Source: Patescibacteria group bacterium (lineage in GTDB: Bacteria > Patescibacteriota > WWE3 > 2-01-FULL-39-13). Taken from it: a DNA stretch of 5,267 bases. How positions within the stretch are numbered: position 1 is the stretch's first letter; every line of letters starts with the position of its first letter. The position numbers and the translations under genes were made by a program. The notes below the pieces were generated by a model. That model ran no database searches. It saw only the letters and a list, made by a program, of their open reading frames with translations, and was not told the DNA's origin. Location of the stretch: positions 1-5,267 of the forward strand of contig JAUPVU010000021.1 of NCBI GenBank assembly GCA_030916925.1, written 5' to 3'. This document shows positions 1-5,130 of the stretch, one piece after another.

Positions 1-108
1 GTTGTCGAGGAAGTTAAGCAGAACGGAGGGGATGGCTGTGCCGTCCTGATTGTTTTTGGACTGGCACTCGGAGTTGTAGTCGGAGGAGTTGCCCTTGTTC
101 TGGCATAA
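1..108 (+). CDS. C-terminal end of an unrecognised membrane protein (5' partial)
   Basis: Frame 1 is open from the window edge to a TAA at 106-108 and gives the last 35 residues of a protein that begins outside the window. About 13 polar, charged or glycine residues (VVEEVKQNGGDGC) are followed by about 22 uninterrupted hydrophobic residues rich in Gly and Val (AVLIVFGLALGVVVGGVALV), which look like one C-terminal transmembrane helix with small-residue packing. I do not recognise the family and assign no function. Coding status is supported by the clean hydrophobic segment and by the strong plus-strand terminator 22 nt after the stop. Base composition is unlike the neighbours: 58 of the first 110 bases are G or C, against 28-35% in samples from pilB and the delta' gene. 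Transfer, or an unusual composition forced by Gly/Val/Ala content, are both possible. It converges on pilC, so it is not part of the pil operon. It could conceivably be a structured RNA instead, but the reading frame argues against that. Confidence 0.6.
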   Translation, partial: VVEEVKQNGGDGCAVLIVFGLALGVVVGGVALVLA

Positions 109-121
109 TGCCTGAAGGGCA
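90..121. repeat. Nested inverted repeat spanning the stop codon
   Basis: TGCCCTT at 90-96 is complementary to AAGGGCA at 115-121 (7 bp). Inside it lies the perfect palindrome GGCATAATGCC at 102-112, whose three central bases TAA are the stop codon of the left-edge gene. As RNA this would be an outer 7-bp stem, an asymmetric internal loop of 5 and 2 nt, and an inner 4-bp stem with the stop codon in the loop. It sits ten bases before the terminator hairpin. There is no T-run directly after it on either strand, so it is not a classic terminator by itself. It may protect the 3' end of the plus transcript or slow RNA polymerase arriving from pilC, or it may be fortuitous in GC-rich coding sequence. 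Confidence 0.4.
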
Positions 122-130
122 CAGACGGCA

Positions 131-176
131 ACGGTAGCAGTTGAGAAACCCCAATCAACTGCTACCGTATTTTTTT
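131..176 (+). terminator. Intrinsic terminator of the left-edge gene
   Basis: ACGGTAGCAGTTGA at 131-144 is perfectly complementary to TCAACTGCTACCGT at 155-168: a 14-bp stem with a 10-nt loop. After a single A (169) come seven T residues at 170-176. This is a textbook rho-independent terminator for transcription running rightward, 22 nt after the TAA at 106-108. Read leftward, from pilC, the same hairpin lacks a U-tract after the stem (UGCCGUCUG follows), so it should terminate the pil transcript less well. The T-run reaches into the complement of the pilC TAA stop (175-177). Confidence 0.88.
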
Positions 177-1383
177 AAAAACTCGTAGTAAGTTGATAGA
201 TTGGCAAAATAACCGAAACAATTAGTAAACCGACCATTGCTCCAAGAACAATCATTATTAATGGCTCAATTGCCGTTGATAGACCTTTAATAATTTTATC
301 TACTTCACCTTCATAATATTTAGCAACGGATTCAAGTTGTTTGTCGATAGATCCAGTTTCCTCTCCGATAACAGCCATAGAACCGACCATGGGTGGAAAG
401 TTCTTATCTTGTGTAATAGATTGTGAAAGTGGAAATCCGTGTCTTACATCCTCAATAAATACGTCCACTGACTCTTTATAGATAATGCTATACACACTGT
501 CCCTAACAATTTTTAATGCTTCAATAATTGGAACTCCAGATTGAATAAGTAGTGCCAATGTTCTAGAAAACTGTACCAGGTTTGAATATCTTATAAGTCC
601 GCCAATTAAAGGTGTTCGCATTCCCATTTTAGAAAAAACATATTTGCCATCATCTGTAGCCGTGAAGACTTTTAAGCCACCAATAATTCCAGCAAGTATT
701 ATCACTATTATCCACCAAAAACCAACAATAAAATCAGATATCGCAATAAGTGCCCTAGTAGAAAATGGCAAAACAACGTCAAATGATTCATATACTGCGG
801 TCATTTGTGGAACTACAAACACAACTATAATTACGAAGACACCGACCATCGCTACTGTAACAATAATTGGGTAGATTAATGCCCCAATTATTTTAGCTTT
901 GAATTCTCTCTGTTTTTCAAGTGTCACAGCAAGTCTTTGCAGTACTTCAGCTAATTGTCCAGAGGCTTCGCCGGCTCTTACTAAACTAATATATGCCTCA
1001 CCAAAGGTATCAATATGTTTTATTAATCCTGCTGATAATTGGCCACCACTTTCAACTGTTCGCAATAGGGATTCGGTAATTGTGTTCATCGACTTTTTAT
1101 TTGTCTGAAACACCATTAATTCAAGAGCCTTTGTTAAAGGAAGTCCAGCAAGTAACATGCTCGATAAATATTCAGTAAATTTGACTTTATCATTTAAAGA
1201 TACCCCCATCATCTCTGATAACCTGCCCATTACAGAGGTTTCAGTTTGAGCTGGTAACATTGAATACACGATTAATCGCTTATCTCTTAACAATGCAATT
1301 GCAGTCCTTAAATCAGGAGCTTCTATTTGACCTTTTTTGGTGGCTAAACCATCCTGAGTTTTGGCAGAATAATTAAATTTCAT
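175..1383 (-). CDS. pilC: Type IV pilus inner-membrane platform protein PilC (GspF family)
   Basis: PilC is the polytopic inner-membrane platform of the type IV pilus machine; it contacts the cytoplasmic motor ATPases and couples their movement to insertion or removal of pilins. The 402 residues match the usual family length and contain two T2SSF repeats. Repeat one (about 68-192) has LLAGLPLTKALE and AGEASGQL at 137-144. Repeat two (about 270-395) has LIQSGVPIIEAL and the equivalent IGEETGSI at 339-346. Hydrophobic segments lie near 168-192, 217-240 and 371-395, the last being the characteristic C-terminal helix ending LPIYQL. The N-terminus MKFNYSAKTQDG is typical of the family and supports the chosen ATG. 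That ATG overlaps the pilT stop by 4 nt (ATGA), implying translational coupling; a weak purine run (GAAGAAA) precedes it inside pilT. It is the last gene of the pilB-pilT-pilC operon and converges on the left-edge gene. A type II secretion GspF is an alternative by sequence alone, but the PilT neighbour favours pili. Confidence 0.95.
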   Translation of the reverse strand: MKFNYSAKTQDGLATKKGQIEAPDLRTAIALLRDKRLIVYSMLPAQTETSVMGRLSEMMGVSLNDKVKFTEYLSSMLLAGLPLTKALELMVFQTNKKSMNTITESLLRTVESGGQLSAGLIKHIDTFGEAYISLVRAGEASGQLAEVLQRLAVTLEKQREFKAKIIGALIYPIIVTVAMVGVFVIIVVFVVPQMTAVYESFDVVLPFSTRALIAISDFIVGFWWIIVIILAGIIGGLKVFTATDDGKYVFSKMGMRTPLIGGLIRYSNLVQFSRTLALLIQSGVPIIEALKIVRDSVYSIIYKESVDVFIEDVRHGFPLSQSITQDKNFPPMVGSMAVIGEETGSIDKQLESVAKYYEGEVDKIIKGLSTAIEPLIMIVLGAMVGLLIVSVILPIYQLTTSF

Positions 1384-2462
1384 TTTCTTCGTTTTACAAA
1401 GCGTACGACTTCGTCAGGTTTACGACTACTTGCCATTGCAACCTCAAGTGTAACCCTTCCTTGGTTAACTAAATCCGCTAGGGATCTCTCAAGTGACTGC
1501 ATTCCTGTTTCAATACTTGTGTTTATAATATTATCAATAAAGTGTGAGTTACCTTCTCTTATAGTATTTTTAACCGCGTCTGTAGCTATTAAAATTTCAA
1601 CTGCTGGGTATCGTTTAGATTTGTCGATTCCAGAAACTAATGTTTGGGTAAAAATACCTTCAAGAACTACACTAAGTTGCATTCGGGCTTGTGCCTGCTT
1701 GTTTTCTGGATACATTCCAATAATTCTTTCGATAGTTTGTGATGCTGAAAAAGCATGAATTGTAGTAAAAACAAGATGACCTGTTTCTGCAGCTTTTAAA
1801 GTAAGATTAAGTGTCTCAAAATCTCTAACTTCCCCTACAAATATAACGTCTGCATCTTCTCTAAGCGCAGATTTAAGGGATTTTTCCCAAGACTTTGTAT
1901 CTAAGTGCAATTCTCTTTGTTGAATAAGTGATTTATCTGATTTAAATAAATATTCAATTGGATCTTCAATCGTAACGATATGAGTATTTCGATTCTGATT
2001 TATCCAATTAATCATAGCTGCAAGGGTGGTGGATTTTCCCACTCCAGAAGGTCCTGCAACTATTACTAAACCAGCTGGCAATTTACAAAATTCATAATAA
2101 ATATGAGGGATGCTTGATTCATCAAGAGTAGGAATGTGAGGTGGAATAAGTCTTAGTGCAAAAGCTAATTTATCTTTCTCAAAAAATATGTTTACTCTAA
2201 ATCTTTCTTTGGTTGTAAGTTCATAAGCACAGTCAATTTCTCTATCCTTATATAATAATTCTATTTTTTCTTCTGGTAAAAGTTGAATAACAATTGACTT
2301 TAAATCATCTTCGTTTAATGCTCCAAATCCTGATACTGGTGATAATACCCCGGCGACTCTTGAGATAGGTGGCGTATCAAATGAAAAATGAATATCCGAT
2401 GCGTTTAACTGAATGGCTTTTCTCAAAATCTCGTCAACTTGTATGGGATTATTCTCGGGCAT
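1380..2462 (-). CDS. pilT: Type IV pilus retraction ATPase PilT
   Basis: PilT is a hexameric cytoplasmic ATPase that drives pilus depolymerisation, giving twitching motility and, in many bacteria, DNA uptake. The 360 residues fit the family. In order: N-terminal domain with the ASDIHFSF motif at 21-28; Walker A GPSGVGKST at 137-145; Asp box IVTIEDPIE at 162-170; Walker B VIFVGEVRD at 206-214; His box AETGHLVFTTIHAFSA at 225-240 with H229 and H236; and AVKNTIREGNSH at 296-307, the counterpart of the AIRNLIRE motif that marks PilT and is needed for retraction in studied homologues. The absence of the CxxC zinc module and of the longer PilB N-terminus separates it from assembly ATPases. Small departures are SGVG in the P-loop and IHAFSA where LHTNSA or similar is common. 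The start lies 17 nt after the pilB stop, with no Shine-Dalgarno but a TATACTAAA sequence ending 3 nt before the ATG. A PilU-like accessory motor is the main alternative; it would be the only retraction ATPase in this operon. Confidence 0.93.
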   Translation of the reverse strand: MPENNPIQVDEILRKAIQLNASDIHFSFDTPPISRVAGVLSPVSGFGALNEDDLKSIVIQLLPEEKIELLYKDREIDCAYELTTKERFRVNIFFEKDKLAFALRLIPPHIPTLDESSIPHIYYEFCKLPAGLVIVAGPSGVGKSTTLAAMINWINQNRNTHIVTIEDPIEYLFKSDKSLIQQRELHLDTKSWEKSLKSALREDADVIFVGEVRDFETLNLTLKAAETGHLVFTTIHAFSASQTIERIIGMYPENKQAQARMQLSVVLEGIFTQTLVSGIDKSKRYPAVEILIATDAVKNTIREGNSHFIDNIINTSIETGMQSLERSLADLVNQGRVTLEVAMASSRKPDEVVRFVKRRK

Positions 2463-2465
2463 AAA

Positions 2466-2474
2466 TTTAGTATA
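2466..2474 (-). promoter_or_regulatory. TATACTAAA motif in the pilB-pilT gap
   Basis: The 17-nt gap between pilB and pilT contains, on the coding strand, TATACTAAA followed by TTT and the pilT ATG. The same 9-mer occurs upstream of pilB at 4438-4430. TATACT matches the sigma-70 -10 consensus at five of six bases, so this could be an internal promoter giving a very short leader on pilT mRNA. Equally it could be an AT-rich, SD-free start region. I saw no convincing -35 box at the proper distance within pilB. Confidence 0.25.
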
Positions 2475-2479
2475 AAGAA

Positions 2480-4420
2480 TTAAACTTCATCTGCAACAGA
2501 AAGGACTTCTTCAAGGGTTGTTAGTCCCCATAGAGCTTTAATATAACCATCTTGCACTAAGGTAATTAGACCATTTTCTTCGGCCTTTCGCTGGATAGTG
2601 TCTGCTGATGCACTTGCTTCTACCAAATCTTGAATGTTGGTTGTTATTTTCATTATTTCGTATAAACCAATCCTACCTTTGTATCCAGTATTGTTGCATT
2701 CTTTACATCCCTTACCTTTGTATAAAATTAATTTAGTTTGATCTAAGATTGAAGGTGCTGGTGTTCCACTTGCGGCTTGTGTTGGTAACGACGTTGGGAT
2801 CGTTTTATTTGCATTAATAATCTCTGCCATAGATGGTGATTTTATTTCAATTGTTCCATTCTGAGGTGAATCTTGTTTGATTTCTTGTATTTTTTTAGCT
2901 TCTATTACTGGTAAAGCTTCTCCAGTTTTGTCTAATGGAAGTTGAGGTTTAGCCAAGGCAATTTTTAATAATCTATCGCCTAAAATTCTTTTAATATCCT
3001 GTGAGATTATAGGGTCCGCTTCGTATGAGGTTTTACAAGCCTCGCAAACTCGCCTTGTAAGTCTTTGGGCTAATGCAACATTAATTGTTGAAGAAAGTAA
3101 AAATGGTTCAACGCCCATGTCTATAAGTCTAGGAATTGCGCCTGCAGCGGAGTTAGTGTGCAATGTTGCGAGGACTAAATGTCCTGTAAGTGCAGCTTGT
3201 ATCGCTAACTTTGCAGTTTCAACATCTCTAATTTCCCCTACCATTATAATATTTGGATCTTGTCTTAGAATTGCTCTTAGTCCATTAGCAAATGTAAGTC
3301 CTGCAGCAGTGTTAATTTGAACCTGATTTACTCCAGGAATACTAATTTCAACAGGGTCTTCTAACGTAATTATGTTAACCTTTGGAGAATTTAATCTTGC
3401 AAGTGAAGTTGCTAGTGTAAGTGTTTTACCAGATCCTGTAGGGCCGGTGACTAATAAAATTCCTGTGTTTTGGCTTAGTCCATCTACAAAGATTTTATTT
3501 CCATCTCCCCATAAGCCAAGTTGATCTAATGATAATATTTGATTGTCAGATTTTAAAAGTCTTATAACGCATTTTTCTCCATTTACGGTTGGGAGTGTAG
3601 AAATTCTAAGATCTGTTTTATTGTTTCCGACCTCAACTTTAAATTTACCATCTAACGGTTTTCTTCTTTCATCAATTGGCATGTTGGCGAGGATTTTAAT
3701 TCTTGCAATTATTGAATTATGAATGCTTTTTGGTAATGGAAATTTTTCTTGCAAAACTCCATCAATCCTGTATCTAATTCTTGTTTTGCCTTCTTCAGCC
3801 TCTATATGAATATCAGATGCTCCAGATTTAACAGCGTATTCCAAAATTACGCTCACTATTTTAGCAACAGGAGAAACTTTAATAATATCGTCTGCTTGTT
3901 CTATTGATGATAATGATTCTTGAATTTTTTCTGTTGTAGTTTCGGCTGCTCTCTCAATTACTTGGGTAACTTCATCTCCGAATCCCCTTCCGTATTGTTT
4001 ATCAATTGCATCAACTAGTAAGGTATCAACAGCGATTAATGGTTGTATCACTTTTTTAGTTGTTCTTTCTAAAAATTGAATGACATCTAAATCGAATGGA
4101 TCAGCCATCGCGACTTTTAATGTATAGCTATCTGTTTCTATTGGTAATAATTTATATTTGCGGGCATATTTTTCTGGAATAAGTTGCAATATATTTGGTT
4201 TAATTTCAGCACTCGTTGGTGAGTAGTATTGTATTCCTGATATTTCTCCTCTAGCTTTCACTAAAGTTTCGGCATCTACGTATCTATTTTCTTCTAATAT
4301 TTCTAATGCTGATTTTCCTGATGACAGCTGAATTCTTTTTATTGCATCTACCTGTGTCTTCGATAATAGACCTTTTTCGAGTAGCACGGTTTCAATTTTA
4401 TTGGCAGGATTTGTGGGCAT
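2480..4420 (-). CDS. pilB: Type IV pilus assembly ATPase PilB (GspE family)
   Basis: PilB is the hexameric cytoplasmic ATPase that powers pilin polymerisation through PilC. The 646 residues are somewhat longer than the usual 550-580. In order: an MshEN/T2SSE N-terminal domain at about 5-145 (with IPEKYARKYKLLPIE and VAMADPFDLDVI); a linker rich in Glu, Ser and Thr at about 148-178; the second N-domain with GASDIHIEAEEGKTRIRYR from 200; Walker A GPTGSGKT at 326-333; Asp box ITLEDPVE at 351-358; Walker B IIMVGEIRD at 391-399; and His box TGHLVLATLHTN at 412-423. A tetracysteine zinc site follows (C459, C462, C572, C575), then NTGYKGRIGLYEIM and a C-terminal domain. The two CxxC pairs are 109 residues apart, because a Lys/Pro/Ser/Thr-rich insert lies between them. 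The start is the first ATG after the divergent spacer; no Shine-Dalgarno is seen. It heads the pilB-pilT-pilC operon. GspE of type II secretion is the alternative, disfavoured by the adjacent pilT. Confidence 0.95.
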   Translation of the reverse strand: MPTNPANKIETVLLEKGLLSKTQVDAIKRIQLSSGKSALEILEENRYVDAETLVKARGEISGIQYYSPTSAEIKPNILQLIPEKYARKYKLLPIETDSYTLKVAMADPFDLDVIQFLERTTKKVIQPLIAVDTLLVDAIDKQYGRGFGDEVTQVIERAAETTTEKIQESLSSIEQADDIIKVSPVAKIVSVILEYAVKSGASDIHIEAEEGKTRIRYRIDGVLQEKFPLPKSIHNSIIARIKILANMPIDERRKPLDGKFKVEVGNNKTDLRISTLPTVNGEKCVIRLLKSDNQILSLDQLGLWGDGNKIFVDGLSQNTGILLVTGPTGSGKTLTLATSLARLNSPKVNIITLEDPVEISIPGVNQVQINTAAGLTFANGLRAILRQDPNIIMVGEIRDVETAKLAIQAALTGHLVLATLHTNSAAGAIPRLIDMGVEPFLLSSTINVALAQRLTRRVCEACKTSYEADPIISQDIKRILGDRLLKIALAKPQLPLDKTGEALPVIEAKKIQEIKQDSPQNGTIEIKSPSMAEIINANKTIPTSLPTQAASGTPAPSILDQTKLILYKGKGCKECNNTGYKGRIGLYEIMKITTNIQDLVEASASADTIQRKAEENGLITLVQDGYIKALWGLTTLEEVLSVADEV

Positions 4421-4428
4421 ACTATATT
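4401..4428 (+). promoter_or_regulatory. Candidate sigma-70 promoter for the delta'-pilD transcript
   Basis: TTGGCA at 4401-4406 (five of six matches to TTGACA) and TATATT at 4423-4428 (five of six to TATAAT) are separated by 16 bp. Transcription would start near 4435, giving a leader of about 18 nt before the ATG at 4453. The -35 box would lie within the first codons of pilB. The spacing and matches are good, but AT-rich DNA produces such pairs by chance. Confidence 0.42.
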
Positions 4429-4429
4429 T

Positions 4430-4443
4430 TTTAGTATATCATA
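4430..4443 (-). promoter_or_regulatory. Candidate -10 region for the pilBTC operon
   Basis: On the minus strand the 32-bp spacer between the divergent genes reads TATGATATACTAAA just upstream of pilB. It holds two overlapping -10 candidates, TATGAT (4443-4438) and TATACT (4438-4433), each five of six to consensus. A promoter is expected here because pilB is the first gene of its operon. No good -35 is present: TTTGCA at 4459-4454 is only 15 nt from TATACT. The leader would be roughly 5-11 nt, too short for a Shine-Dalgarno, and indeed none is seen. The plus-strand promoter overlaps this element, so the two transcripts may compete for RNA polymerase. Confidence 0.4.
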
Positions 4444-4452
4444 GACTTATTC

Positions 4453-5130
4453 ATGCAAACCATAATATTTGCTTCAAATGACAGCACTTTCAGAGACAAA
4501 GCAGTTGTAGAATATTTAAAGTCATTAGGTTTATCTCTGGATAATAATCCTGATGTAAAAGTCTTAGAAAAAGCTGAGGATAAAAAAAACATCCCTATTT
4601 CAGAAGTTAAACAGATTATTAAGGAGTCATCATTTAAACCCGTTATCGCGAAAGTTAAGGCTATTGTTATAAAAGATGCGCAGCATTTATCGACAGAAGC
4701 TCAAAATGCTCTTCTCAAAACTTTAGAAGAAGTCCCCGAATATATTATTTACATTTTAAGTGTCAATCATCCTGATAATTTGTTAAGTACGATTCGTTCG
4801 CGCGCGATATTAAATAATGTTGGACAATCGAACACGAATGATTTTGACATTAAGTTTTCGTTTTTGGCTTTAATGAAAATGGATTTAGGAGCACGTATTG
4901 ATTGGGCCGTAAGTAATAAAACTAAACTTGCAGATAGAGATTTTGTTTCAGAATTATTTAATTTTTGGATTTTTGAATTAAGGTCTTTGTTAATAGATAA
5001 TGGATGTAGAGATAAAAAGTATATCTCTGGTGCTATTTCACGTATTATTGAACTAAAGCGGAATTTGCATTCAAATAATATAAATCCGTTTTTATCTGTA
5101 GAGGTATTTTTGTATAGCTATATTAAGTGA
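4453..5130 (+). CDS. holB: Short DNA polymerase III delta'-like clamp-loader subunit
   Basis: Delta' is the non-ATPase member of the replication clamp loader, which opens the sliding clamp for DNA polymerase III. The diagnostic core is at residues 48-120: IPISEVKQIIKESSFKP, then KAIVIKDAQHLSTEAQNALLKTLEEVPE (its central part, TEAQNALLKTLEE, is a hallmark of delta'/DnaX), then a sensor-like ILSVNHPDNLLSTIRSRA. At 225 residues it is much shorter than the usual 300-340. No Walker A P-loop is present, the zinc-binding cysteines of the DnaX/delta' N-terminal module are missing, the Walker B DEAE is KDAQ, and the SRC motif reads SRA (116-118). Loss of ATPase function is normal for delta'; the missing zinc module and short collar domain are not. 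The only Cys is C185. No Shine-Dalgarno precedes the ATG. It diverges from pilB and its TGA shares one base with the pilD ATG, so the two are probably co-translated. An unrelated AAA+ regulator is less likely given the core motif. Confidence 0.8.
   Translation: MQTIIFASNDSTFRDKAVVEYLKSLGLSLDNNPDVKVLEKAEDKKNIPISEVKQIIKESSFKPVIAKVKAIVIKDAQHLSTEAQNALLKTLEEVPEYIIYILSVNHPDNLLSTIRSRAILNNVGQSNTNDFDIKFSFLALMKMDLGARIDWAVSNKTKLADRDFVSELFNFWIFELRSLLIDNGCRDKKYISGAISRIIELKRNLHSNNINPFLSVEVFLYSYIK

Noticed and set aside
1..130. Left edge as the 3' end of a structured RNA gene (such as RNase P RNA or tmRNA)
   Set aside because: GC-rich sequence before a terminator in an AT-rich genome raised this, but no conserved RNA motif or CCA end is visible and frame 1 encodes a clean transmembrane helix ending in a stop.
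644..874. Plus-strand open frame antisense to pilC
   Set aside because: It lies wholly within pilC, is rich in Ile/Thr/Ser as expected from the reverse of hydrophobic Val/Ile codons, and has no recognisable motif or start signal.
899..1108. Second plus-strand open frame antisense to pilC
   Set aside because: It is fully covered by the strongly conserved first T2SSF repeat of pilC and shows no domain or ribosome binding site of its own.
1519..1758. Plus-strand open frame antisense to pilT
   Set aside because: It mirrors the PilT C-terminal domain and has no motif; a shadow of the real gene.
3117..3320. Plus-strand open frame antisense to pilB
   Set aside because: It mirrors the Walker B and His-box region of PilB, whose conservation explains the open frame.
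2480..4420. PilB/PilC as type II secretion GspE/GspF
   Set aside because: The adjacent retraction ATPase PilT is specific to type IV pili, and no other gsp gene is present.
4453..4560. An N-terminal truncation or frameshift of the delta' gene
   Set aside because: Upstream sequence is the 32-bp spacer and divergent pilB, with no remnant of a P-loop or zinc motif in the other plus frames that I could see; a natively short protein fits better.
1380..5130. Alternative genetic code with TGA reassigned
   Set aside because: TGA ends pilT within an ATGA overlap and ends the delta' gene within TGATG, both at the expected protein lengths, and no in-frame TGA interrupts any gene.
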